Assembly (NCBI GenBank): GCA_003342815.1
Contig: PTEX01000230.1
Location: forward strand, 420,891-484,890
Origin: Eudromia elegans
Taxonomy: Eukaryota > Chordata > Aves > Tinamiformes > Tinamidae
Direction of reading: 5' to 3'
Length of the DNA: 64,000 nucleotides
In this document: piece after piece, positions 52,571-64,000 of the stretch
Layout: each line of letters starts with the position of its first letter
Position numbering within the stretch: the stretch's first letter is position 1
Made by a program: the position numbers and the translations under genes
Notes under the pieces: model-generated
Databases searched by the model: none
Seen by the model: only the letters and a program-made list of their open reading frames with translations
Told to the model about the DNA's origin: nothing

Positions 52571-54985
52571 ATACCTAACTAATCAGGTTAATCAAACCTT
52601 ATTTGTATTTGTTGGGCAAGTGCCATTCTTTTACACAGTCTGCATGTATTTGTTCACTTCAGAGTGAGGAACCCTGTACTGAGCCCACCTGTATTAGATT
52701 CTGCCTCTGAATCCATGAAGAGGAATCAATACTTTCATTTTCAAGTGCATATTAAGACCTCCTTCCTTGCAAAACAGTCTTTCTTATATAAAACAGTGTA
52801 AATCAATTGCTAGATCTGAAAGTGAGCAGCATCTGGGCTCCACTTCTGCACTAGGAGGCTGGGAGAAAACTTAATGGGCCCCTCCTCCTCATGCGGATTT
52901 TGTGTGTGGAGTGACAGCGACATTTCTGANTGCCACGAAAAAACATGTCGCTCATCTTCCTCAGGGAAAGAAGCTGGTAAAGTCCACATGAAGTGGATAC
53001 AGAGCAAAGTCCTTTCCTCCCTCTCTAATATGTGAGAAAACATGCGTTCATCTAACAAAAACACCCAGTGCTACCCCAGCTGGATCCAGGCCAAGCTCTG
53101 CTTACAGTACAGGTAAGCTTGCTGGGCTACGTCAACTGAAGCAAGAGGAAGGACTTGCAAGACAGCTCTGAGCCTTTTGGTTGGTCATTTTAACAATACA
53201 CAAAGAACAGAACAAAAGTTGACAAAAACTGATGTACTGNGAGGACCCTGTGCATTGAAGCTTTGGCCACATCAGCGGCTGTCAGTCCNGATTTGAAGTT
53301 CAGCAGCAGACATGAAATCTTTCACTTAAATCATGCCATAATTTCTCTTCTCTATCTGGCAAGTTGGCAAAGAGTGGAACTAGCTGGGTCTGATGGTCAT
53401 TCCTTGCCTTGATATTATCAAACCATAAATAAGCTTCTTCACTTCCTTCCCTCCTGACCATGAGGCAGGATTCTGCTTTATATTATCAAGCTCTAACAGA
53501 CAATAATCTGAGACATATTTTTGTTTCAGGTAGTCAGCTGGTCTTGCGCAAAAGTCATCATTCACAATTTGTTGGGTTATACTAGCTTCCCTTCTCCTCT
53601 TCCCTTTTTCCAAGAANTCAGCAACTGACCACGCTAGATGACTACAAGCTCACTACAAGACAAAAATGAATCTACCTAGATTATCTTGCCTTAGTGAATG
53701 AGGGTTTCCATATCTGACTGTTTGCAGGTTTCTTTACAGATGTTTCATTTCTTGAAAAATGGAACTAAANTTTTCTCACACCCACAAGCCTGAGCCTGAT
53801 GCTTGTGATTCTTGTTCAACATGAAACGCATNCATAGAAAACCAAATCAACGGTTCAAACACGTAACTAAAGGCACACAGTAGCATGACCCTGCAACCAC
53901 TCGGTGCTTCCAGCCCTGTACTACCAAGGAGGATGATTGCCCACGCACCTCATGGGGCATAGTCAAAATTAATTGCTTGAAAAGCATGTTGAGATCCTTA
54001 GAGGAATACTTCAAAATAACAATGGTGCTGACACGCGACACAGCTAGTGTCTTCATTTCTTATTTGAAACATTTATTAGTCACTACTATTCTATAACTGT
54101 TAAAATATTNCCTGGTTTTGAGCTATAAAGTATATCAGACTAGGTGCAGTCACCTGAAATAAAACACCACCATATGAAAACATTTAGATATCATTATAAA
54201 ATTCTAGAGTTCAGAATCGCATGTGTTTGCAAACTGCCTGTTGCACTTTCTTTTAAAATTGGGGATAGTTCTCTCTAAAATCAATGGTAAGATCTTTTTA
54301 AAAGATAAATCTATAACCATGTACTTAAATGCAAGGTCAGATCCCCTTTTAAAGCAGCAGTGGAGATAAGCAGTCTGTGCTATTTAGATCAATTATTCAA
54401 GTTTACATCAGCTCAGAGAGAATGACCAAGAGCATCGTCAGTTCTCTAACAGCACTAGTACAGAAGAGTAAGTATAGCTCCATTTGAATTTTAAATAATA
54501 AGCCCTACCTTCACTAAACAACAAATTTACTCAGTATTAAATAGGTACAATTTCAGACAACTCAGTACAGCACTAGGCTGCGGGAAATTCTCTTGCCGCT
54601 CTGCACTTCCTGCGAGGATTGGCCAGGGTGGAAAGCTTTCATATGAGAAGGAACCAGCCCATTTCCAACTGAAACCTGATTTTATACTTGGCAATAAGCC
54701 TTTTCTTCCCATACCTGGGCCCACTGAAAAGTTCCATTCTTTTTTATCTCCTACCTGATCTGCCTGGAGCGTGTGTTCAGCAAAATCGTAATAACAGCAA
54801 AAAAGATCATAGACAGACTTCAGAACTACAATCAAAGTTTTGTTTAAAGAGGAGGAAAAAAAAAGAAAGAAAAAAAAAAGGGCCAAACACTTCCCATAAG
54901 CGTGTATCCCAGTGCAGCAGCAAGAACCTGGGACCTGCAGCATTCAGGAACGTCTCGCTCAGCAGCCAAACAAGCAAGCTAATGT

Positions 54986-55011
54986 AAGTACAGAAAACAA
55001 GTACAGAAAAC
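54986..55011. repeat. Perfect 13-base tandem duplication
   Basis: AAGTACAGAAAAC occurs twice with no spacer. It is a small recent tandem duplication or slippage event. Confidence 0.9.
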
Positions 55012-55729
55012 ATTCAGCTTCTGGGTCCTTGGGAAGTAAGAATGCTCTAGATTTGCTAAATTTTTTTTTTGGCCTAGGCCAGTGATACTGCAGTTCATGT
55101 GAGCAATTAAAAAGACAAAACAAATGACATCTTCTCATTATCAACAAAATTCAGGTGAAATGGCTTTATACAACTCAACTGGAACTAGTGTTTATTTTTA
55201 CCGCANAGGCACAGCAAGACAGTACTACCTGACAGCTTTATGCTTGGCCCACATAAAAAGGCAAATCTGTATTTTTGACATCATAGTTGTTTCAACACTA
55301 AAAGGTCTGATATTTGAGCATCACTTGGCAGCCCTAGGGCAGGCAACCCTCCTCCTCAGCACAGTGAATGGAGCTCCAGGGCAGTTCCAGCTGCCGGGAC
55401 GGGTCTCAGAGAATTCACTGAGCAGGCTGGGACCTGCAGGGCCTCGGACACCCCTCTGCAGCGAGCCATGCCCAGGCCACAGCTGCTGGGGCAGGGGAAC
55501 CAAACAACTCCAAGTGAGGCAGATTGGGAATCACATAAGGTTACCAGCAGTTTCAGCACTGCCATTTTCAGACATGCAATAGTGACAGACAGCCCACGCA
55601 CCAATTGTAAGGCTAAATATCCTACTTAAAATGTGTGGCACAACAAAGCAGAGAAAAATCCACAACAGTAGAAAGAATTGGAGAAGGAAATACAAGGATT
55701 CTGGCAGAACTATTCCAGGGCTGCTCTAA

Positions 55730-56047
55730 AGAGGTCAGAGAACAAAACAAGGTGGTATAGCACTTAATAGTGTCCAGGTTAAGACAGAATTTAATAAACT
55801 CATATCTCCTTTTGATGAAGAAACAAATAAAATAAAAATTAAAAAAAGCAAGGATAGAGGGAAGGAAGAGAGCACAAGACTGACTGAAGTGATGGCAAGA
55901 GCAGGAACCGAACAGGGCAAAACAGGGAATTTTAACCAACCCAACAAAATCAACATAGTTCAAAAAAGTGGAGGAAAAAAAGACATCCGAAGTAGCTTGA
56001 ACGAGTTGCAGAGCCCCTTTAAAGGACTCCTTCAATCTCCTATTTAA
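55730..56047 (+). other. Unassigned coding-like frame, open on both strands
   Basis: The + strand is open for 105 codons between two stops. The peptide has protein-like composition, for example VKTEFNKLISPFDEETNKIK, then LNELQSPFKGLLQSPI at the end. The first Met is halfway in (55892). The minus strand is also open for 137 codons over 55622-56035. The + strand is purine-rich, which by itself lowers stop frequency in the opposite frame. No homologue is recognised and no splice sites stand out. A decayed processed copy of a gene, or chance, are both possible. Confidence 0.25.
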
Positions 56048-59000
56048 AAATAAAATCTCAAGTGAGTGCTAGTACAGCTCCTGTCTTAACTGCTGTTTCC
56101 ATTAATAAGATGTTGCGGTTCTGTAGAAAATCATTTGCCACAGTGCTGTTCCTGCAAACAGAATATAAATACACCTAATAAGGTTTAATCTGTGTTGCTG
56201 TTCATAACTATTCATCTGAGCTCAGACAGGAAAAACATATATATATATATTCAAGTTCCTGGTTTCAAGCACTAAATTGAATCAGGTGTCCTCTTCTCTT
56301 AAGAAAATTAAGTTGCTTTTGTGCAAGAGTGTTTTAATGAGAACAGAGCCTTCCGACATTGATAAATGGGAATGACACCAGAGAGAGCATGTAAGCAGGA
56401 CAATATGTGCATGTTACAGTCTTACGGGCTATTTTTCACTGACTATCCTGAATGACTTTGCTGTTTCTTAAGGGGCCTATTAATCTCAAATTTAGTTATT
56501 ACACAACGTTTATTTGAACATATATTCTGTGGATGATGACAGTTAATAAAGGAAATCTTTTACAAGCCGTATTTTTACATATTGTTCCAACTGCAGCTCC
56601 CAGTCAGTCTACGGTATTGATGGAATAATCTAGTTATGATGCAGCTTTAAAAAAAAGGCATATATATTCAGATTCTTTTCTAAGCATATAGGGACTCTTA
56701 AATAACTGTTAAAATGCATATAAAAATCTTGCTACGGCATGACAAAAATAAAAGAGGTATTGTTAACTTCTCAACAAAACCACTGACTGCACAGATGCCC
56801 CCTCAAATGCAAAGGACCTGTCTTTTTAACACTTCAGGATAATCTGTGGGAAAAATTAGGACTCACGGTGATGTATATACACTTCATATTGAATTCAACA
56901 GGAGTTTTAATACACTTCTTACACATGAATTTGACCTCATGACCTCTTAAAAATACTGATTTAATCTCATTTTCCAGTGGAGTGGTACTCTTTGAATAAC
57001 CTTTTCCTCTCTCTCTCAGAAGAAAAAAAAATATATATGGAGGGGTTTACATTTTTATCTACTACCACATTCCCTGTCGTCCACCATATTTGCTGACTGC
57101 GAAGAAGATACCACCTAATCCCCAATCTGCCTCTAGAGCCATGCTGAATGATAAGAAAACATTCCTTTATTTCAACAATGTTCAACAGCCATCAGTTTTA
57201 TGGAAATGATGCTGAAAAGGCACCAGAAAATGAACACAGAACAACCGATATGCTGTTTGCACGCGTTTCAGCAAGGGAACGTCATGCAGAGAGTGATGTC
57301 CTCTGAAACGCTGGCTGAGCCGGGGGTATGAAGCCGTGCACACTGCAGATTTGTTCCTTGCTGGCAGAGCTTACCGCACCTGAGTGCAAGTCTGCAGCAC
57401 TTCATCGAGACACAGGGTCTAGCACAAGCAGTGCAGATACCAGCTGGGACGCCAATGGCCAGCGACCTAGCCAAGTGNTTCTAGCTGAAAACCATGAATG
57501 TTCATGCACCAGCCTCCAAACCTCCCTTGATACTTGGTGGGATCTACACACTAACAACAGGAAAACCATGCTGAGTAAAAGTTGGGAAATGAGACTGATC
57601 TGTATGGCTGCATCATGTTACTTCAGCTGACATATCAGGAAAAGGAACAAAAGCAAAAGCCTTCATAATCAGTATCACAAAGATCACATATACTAAACCT
57701 GGAGAGAAAACTCTCTATAACAAGTTNGAATTAACGTTTTCTGGATGAAAAAATACAAGACTTGGTTTCCTCTTGTATAGAAGGGACGTTTCACAAAACA
57801 CAGCACGTACCTGGTGCCCAACACCAAGCTTCCTCCCGCTTCTCCCTCTGCTTTGCCCTGTGCTCCAGCTGCACCTGCCCCAGGCGCCCACACTGAAGCT
57901 ACGTTATGCCCACAAGCCCTGCCAGCAGAAAAGGCCTATCAAGGGCCTGTGCAGAAACATGAGCACAAGCAACACATACCTTATGCAACCTCGTATCTAT
58001 CCCCACAGGAGGCTATGGCAAACAGATTTCCTCTTCTAACAGCCATTGTCTACTTCCTTTTGACAGTTAGAAGGGCTGTCAGCTGAGACAGCCACCAATA
58101 CCCTCACTTGATTAAGAAAAATGGCTCACTGTTTTTGGTCCTTGTGCAAGGCATTCCTTGCAGAGCCACACTCCATGCCCAGGGGTGCCCCGAAGCTGTA
58201 ATTTACCTTTCAGCTCTGTGTCCTCCCAGCAGCACAGCACACAAAAGGGAACTTGTGTGTAAGACAAAAAGTGCCTTCCAGTGCTGGCTCCTGCCATGCT
58301 CAACCTCCTGAGCACCTACAGTACATTCTTGAGAACAGACATGAATAAACAGAGGCAGTTTCTCTTTTCCCTACTCTACTTAGAGAATGTAAAAGCAAAT
58401 ATTAAGGTTACCACACAGTGCCAGTGTAAACATTTCAACAAGCAGTGATTTAAAGCTGACAGACTTGTGAAAACACACACTCTCATACTGAATGCATGAG
58501 ATCTGATAGGTAATATCTGCAAACTTCAAGAACAAGCATCTGACCTCCTCCATAAATTTCATAATGCTCTGTCACACCAGGAACACACACACACATTTTC
58601 AACCAAACAGGCTTATTTCCATAGTTTCCTAGGTACCATGACACAAAGAGTAACTTCTTCCCTTTCTACCCTAGTGCTGTAAAGCACCAGCCTTAGCAGC
58701 ACAACAGGTACGAAAACATTAGCCAGACTGTGTAACACAGTTAGAGGTGAAAAAGAAGGAACACAGCCAGTTGCCAACATTTTTATAGGAAAACTACCCA
58801 CAAACCTTATTCNTATCTCATGTTTGTTAGTGACTCAAGGCTTCCTGCCTTCACAGTCCAGTCCAGATGCTCTCTCGTACCTGAACAAACAGGCTGCCGA
58901 GCAGAGATTTAATAAAGGAGANGCAGCCGAACAACCGTGTACAAGTAACCGCACCAACTTGATGCTCTCTTTTGGTCAAATATTTCATAACTACAAGTGA

Positions 59001-61739
59001 CTTTTTCTTCAAATAGAAAAAAAGAAAACAAACAAATAAACAAAACTATGGTAGAAGGTATCCTCCAAAGGAAGATACACAGCAATAACAACCTCCCAAA
59101 CATACTTTTATTTAAGGTCACATTTTCTGAGATCTTAAGCTGTGGTAAAAACACTTAAAGGTCTTGTCCTCTGATTCTCCCAGAGTAACATCATCCATAA
59201 CATGATTAGAGGTCTAGTTAAACAATGCATCCCACAACTCCAAGGAGTATTACTTCCCTGCTGAAGTGAAATGAAAGCACAAGGCCACTTTTTAAAAGGT
59301 GCCCTTTGCATTATCTGTAAGACTGTGCCTGCACCACTGTTTTTCTATAAATATCCCACTGTCATATTTGCTTTCTGGGCAGTTAGAGGTAGAACAAGAC
59401 ATTTTAACTACCATGTCATCCAAACCTGCTTAGCATGGCTTTAATGGCACTGTTATTACATTCCTTGTCACTCCTACTGCTGGGTGCACCAGTGCTATTA
59501 GCACTGAATGCCAAGAGCTGGGAAGAACATGTGAGCACAGGGAGGCTGGCCCAAGCAGCACCTTTACAAAATAAAAGGTCGACTGATCCACTGCACAGAT
59601 CCAGGAACCCTGATCTCTGGAGCTTATGTCAGAAGCNTCACAAGATTCAAAGATTGTCATTCCATGCTAGCTACGGCAAGTGTCTGCCATGAAGAAATAC
59701 ACTAACCGCTCCCCCTTTAAAAAAAAAACAAAAAAANCCAAACCAACAAAAAAAAAAACCACACTTGCCCTGAGGCTAGGCTGTACTGTATAGCACTGGA
59801 AATGCACTCTTTTACAAGTCCAGCCAAAGCTCTGAATGCTGCAATACTGTAACAGGGATAGAAAAGGAGACAGAGAAAAAAAATACACTACAAAGACAAG
59901 ACTAGCACTAGAGTCACTGCAAGGAGGGAAGAAAAAAAGCAGAAATCTTTATGCATGCAACTGCATTATTTGAAATGGTGCTCAAACGCTACTGTATTTA
60001 GATTAACTACTTAAGTCTAGCTAGAAGTAGTTTTTTAAACATTTCATCTTGGCATTTTATTGCTTCCAGTCGAACTGCTCAGCTGCCTTGTGGACAACAG
60101 CCTCTGTCCTGCTCTGCTGATTGGCTCATCCATGTCCCCCAAATTGCAGCATGATTATTAAACTCATCACGCGCCAACACGGTGCAGTCATGGAGCTTAG
60201 ANCATCAATGGAAGTGAGGGCATGGAGCATCTAAGTTACAGCAAAAATTGATATAGATGTCAAAATGATTTGTTTGCAAAAATGACCCAGGTTAACCTGA
60301 CCTGAAACAAACTATTTACATAGAGGTTTCTCTGAAAGAAATATGGAAACATTTCCACAAAGTCTAAATTATACACACAGGATGATGAAAAAAGAATGGA
60401 AAATTGCCAGCTGAACATGTTTTTTGCCAGCTTCCATGCTACTAGTTATTGAAAAACAATGTGCATACCAAATATGAAAGAAAAATAGGAAATTGATCAT
60501 GGAGAAAAAAATAAACAAAACAAAACCCCTTCCCAAACTGGAACACATTTCTTTTATAATGGGGTCTCTCTTTCCCAGCCTTTTGATAAAACATTTTTTC
60601 ATCTTGCTACTAAATTGCGAAGATAAGGCCAAAGCATTCCGGTTTGCAAACAAAGAACTCCAAAGAGAATTCAGTAAAGAAATCTGTAATGCTGTCTCCA
60701 GTATAAGGCTCCAACACATTCACTGCTACTGATACCCTGTGACTGTAATTCATCCTGGGCATTGGAGGAGGCATGGGCTGTGGAAGAAATATATTTTATC
60801 ACACCATTCAAACCCAGAATATTATGCATCCACACCAACAGACCAAGTTAAGTTTGCAGAGGTAACCTAGACACATAATTTTTTGCTACTTCAAAATACT
60901 TTAGTTAAAATGCTCTGTGACACACAAACGGCACAAAATTGTGTAAAACATACAGCCAAGGCCACCAAGTCAAAAGTGGAAGAGATGTTAACTATTCTCT
61001 ATAACTGGATGTCTCGACTCCAAGAAAGGAGTACCCTCTTAGGAGCAATGCAGAATACAAAACACATGAACATAGAACAGAATTGGATATGCAAACANCT
61101 ATGCAGTTTAAACAAAAAACAAAGCACACTTCGGACACCACAAGAAATCAACAACAACAACATCCACCCACCTCACAAAATAGTCATCATGTAGTGATGA
61201 CTACATGTCAAATGTTCAAATCCTGTCTGCTCTAATATCATAACCACTATATAAACATAGCCATGTCCTTCTCTCGTGGAAGTATCAAGAAAATTCAGAC
61301 TGATACAATTATCTACAATACATGGAGGGATCATGTCAATGCTGTAAGCTGTAATGTAGCAACATAGTGACAGAGCATGAAACAGTAATCAAAGTCCTGA
61401 AAAATACACTGCTGTCAGCATTGTACACCAGTACCAGTGTACTATAGCGCTTTGGTTTAAAATAAATCAACCTAAGTGCCTGCTTTGGTAAGCACTTCAA
61501 ATGCAGTGCACATCAGCATCAGGAGGGGTAATGCACAAAGAAACAACTCAGAAAAATGGGACTTGTAAATAACAACTCAATTAGCAGGTTCATATTACTC
61601 ATTCCCTAATAAATTTCCTCTCTGCACCTCTAGGAAAACCCTCCTCCAGCCCCCCTCCTTCATTTACATATCTGCACAGGCCTGCTCTTTTTTCTTGGGA
61701 GCCCCTTTGCCCTTTCAATCATGAAGTATATTACTCCAC

Positions 61740-62010
61740 TGTCAGAGCAAAGCAGTTCCTAACAACGGGGAACCCAGCTGGGACGGGGAGAGGGCAGCAG
61801 GCTCCTGCATTAACATAATAATCCAACTGTGCTCCCCCAGGCCCCGAGGGCAGACAGCATATTAGGCAGCCCTCCTGCGCAGCCCCTCGCCCAAGCTGCC
61901 TCATCACCTGCCTATCAACCTGTGGCAGGCGCAGCAAGCGCGCGCGCTGCCTCCCACCAAGCCCCTGTGCCCAATTTCCTTGCTACAAAAGGCACGCAAC
62001 CATTTTTTTC
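61740..62010. other. GC-rich block with CpG cluster
   Basis: I count 11 CpG in about 260 bases, including the run AAGCGCGCGCGCTG near 61937-61950, within otherwise AT-rich intron. No gene is recognised in it. It could be an intronic regulatory element of SLC10A7; that is inference. Confidence 0.45.
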
Positions 62011-64000
62011 CACAGTTGTTCAATGTAGCCGATGCCTGCCCTTATTTGTGATTTGAATGCACTTTTCTGTGCCACTTGCGGAGCAGCGAGCCGTTGCCTT
62101 CCAACTTCTGAAAGGGGAGGTGTTTTAAAGGGAGATGCTGCTGCAGCCAGTGGGAAACAGACCTTGAAACAAAATTTCAAGCACAAAGTGCTGGTTTGTG
62201 GACGGAATTTGCAGTCCCACCAATCCTGGGACTTTTTCAATGAGCTAAGGAGCAGGCAGAAAAACAAATCAGCAAAAGCAGCCTTTGTTACTTCTGCACT
62301 GTCTCCTCCAACACAAACCTGTTCAGTATTTGCCACTACTGTTTGGGGGTTTTNATAATACTTGTACAGTTCTTCTACAGTCCATGGCACAAGGCCAGTC
62401 AAACAGGATGCCACTACTGATCAAGGAAAAAGACCCAGGACAAGTTTCCAGGCATATAAACATCCATGTNAGAAACAGTTCTAGCACAACTTTCAATTTC
62501 ATTAAAATGCATTGTCAGCAATTCACCTGTAAAATATAAGGGGCAACGGATGCCTAATATAGTCTTACCAAAATCATGTTTTGTGGACCACACAAAGCCA
62601 GCTTTACTTGTTCACCTGCAAAGAAAAATCTTCCTAGCCTTATTTTTCATTTATCTAACCCATTCAAAGAAGGAAATATTCAAAAGCAATTTCATATTTT
62701 ATTTTAAATGTATGGTTGAAGTGTAATACCTGGCAAACCTTGCAGCAATAGTCTGTCAGAGAATGACCATATAAAATAATGTTAACTGTGTACTTCAAAT
62801 ATATTGGAATGCAACTGCTACAGAATTTCTGCCTCTTAATAGTTCTCTGGTAAGTATTAGTAACAAAACTATGTGTCATGAAAATCATGACCTTTCAAAA
62901 AAAATGTTTTACAAGCAAATAATTTGCAGAGCATGGACATTCTCTGCTGTCAACACAGCCACAAGAACTTGTTGGCAACATACTCCTCAAAACTGGGAAG
63001 AGAGACACAGTTAAAAAAGAGCTTTTTGCACCGATTATGTTTCATGTCACAAGAGTCACAGACAAAACACCAGGATAATCTAAAGGGTTACAAAATCTAT
63101 CAATCTAGAAGTATTCATTATACCTACATCATACCCTGACTTGGACTTTTAGGATCTGCAGTTTGGAAAAGCTCTGTTAAAGAACTCACAATCTTTCCAA
63201 CCTCCTCCATTGTCCCACAAACCAACTGCTTCTACACTGGTCATGTAAAAGTGAAGAGCAGTTGGAATGAGTACTAGTAGAGAGCTCTCTNCTTCACCAT
63301 CTCTAAACATAAATCACTTTGGCTATCTGTAAAGCAGGAAAAGGAACTGAGGCACAAGAGACTGGAAGAGAAAAATCTCTCAAGCATTCCTAGTTTTGTA
63401 GATGTTTGTTCTCATCAAGTCTCTTCCTTCTCCAATTCCAGCTCAAAAACTCCACAAGTTATAGTAGAGGTAAGTTGCACAAAACTTACTGGACTTGCTA
63501 GAGAATTTTTAGTTTTCCTACAAGAGGATAACATCATTAGCTACCTTTTGATGGCAGTGCTGAACGCTTTGCATCACAGGGAGAAGAGCCCCTTACAGCT
63601 GCATCACCAGGTGAGCACAGAGAGCTGCAATATCAGTTGTGCTCACCATTTTTCAAGAGTCGGTCAAACTAGACTCTGCAGACTCGACTTCATGGACACC
63701 CGTATTTAATTTGTGCCAGTTCTGACTGTCAATAGAGCAATGTGCATGACTACAACTGCTACAGCACTTTCCAAGCGGGGAATGGAGGAAGAAAAGTAAG
63801 ATTCAGAATCAAAAATAGAGTTAAAACAAGCCAACAAATGGGTTGTGCAAAACATAGTAAAATGCTCCCAAGAGATGATTTCTTTAGGTTAGGATTAACA
63901 AGCAGTGTCTTTTGAGTAGCACATGGCTCCCAAGAGGTTCCAGCGAGGCTCCTGTGCCTTGATTACGACAACATGGCTGTCCTGGCCTAGACTATATTGG

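Larger units (their letters stand above)
50930..64000 (-). other. SLC10A7: SLC10A7 intron, partial (upstream of the 39-nt exon)
   Basis: At least 13 kb of intron runs to the window edge. It holds an A run with several Ns (52543-52570), a 13-base tandem duplication (54986-55011), a segment open on both strands (55730-56047), GC-rich patches near 55.32-55.52, 57.8-57.93 and 61.74-62.0 kb, and A-rich runs at 54855-54880 and 59718-59760. Numerous single Ns indicate draft quality. Frames of 60-152 codons across it show no recognisable protein. AT-rich unique sequence at about 56.44-56.64 kb looks like a possible conserved element but cannot be tested here. Confidence 0.85.

Noticed and set aside
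53380-53613. 77-codon minus frame with protein-like sequence
   Set aside because: It is short, with no recognisable family and no convincing splice acceptor.
60883-61194. 103-codon + frame
   Set aside because: AT-rich composition with many Asn/Lys/Thr and an undetermined base; no homology recognised.
63320-63370. MIR-like phrase GGAACTGAGGCACAAGAGA
   Set aside because: Only about 15 bases match the MIR-type word and the flanks do not follow the MIR consensus. It is too short to call.
50930-64000. Search for the SLC10A7 coding segment that precedes AAAIFN
   Set aside because: No minus-strand match to the expected GLQTVGC or KAVGGNE segment was seen, so the exon is taken to lie beyond 64000.
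1-64000. Endogenous retroviruses, LTRs, Polintons, CRISPR arrays, rRNA, tRNA or small nuclear RNA copies
   Set aside because: No paired terminal repeats, viral gene remnants, spaced direct-repeat arrays or recognisable RNA-gene signatures were seen on either strand. Weakly conserved RNA genes could be missed by eye.

Overview
The window is vertebrate nuclear DNA, most likely from a bird. Two things point that way. There are only two clear interspersed repeats in 64 kb, and both are 3' ends of CR1 LINEs, the dominant avian retroposon; the rest is mostly unique, AT-rich intron. Scattered single Ns and one 51-base N run indicate a draft short-read assembly. A turtle or crocodilian, which also carry CR1, is less likely because of the low repeat density.

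The window lies inside one large host gene on the minus strand, SLC10A7, a ten-helix membrane protein of the SLC10 (bile-acid/sodium symporter-like) family. Three consecutive coding exons can be read with clean splice sites. In transcription order they are 50929-50891 (39 nt, AAAIFNSAFGSFL), 9694-9659 (36 nt, GIVITPLLLLLF) and 1906-1823 (84 nt, ending VVVPLIIGQ). Joined, they give 53 codons matching residues about 133-185 of the human protein as I recall it, with no difference that I can see. All three exons are phase 0 at both ends. The introns between them are 41.2 kb and 7.75 kb. More than 13 kb of the upstream intron and 1.8 kb of the downstream intron are also included. Neither neighbouring exon was found, so both should lie outside the window.

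Layout on the + strand: 1-1822 is intron with a compound (TG)n(GA)n microsatellite. 1823-1906 is an exon. 1907-9658 is intron with short inverted repeats (3.0 and 5.9 kb), a CR1 tail (7.06-7.45 kb) and AT/CA microsatellites (8.6-8.8 kb). 9659-9694 is a microexon. 9695-50890 is the giant intron, holding a second CR1 tail (33.7-34.2 kb), a CpG-rich island (39.3-39.7 kb), an exon-like open frame (44.6-44.9 kb), a G8A30 tract (48.3 kb) and several AT-rich blocks. 50891-50929 is a microexon. 50930-64000 is intron with a GC-rich block near 61.7-62.0 kb and a segment open on both strands near 55.7-56.0 kb.

I found no rRNA, tRNA, CRISPR array, endogenous retrovirus or second host gene. Nothing here is convincingly a new biological system. 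The points most worth checking are the run of in-frame-skippable short exons with possible RBFOX-type sites, the intronic CpG island, and the two coding-like frames that I could not assign.
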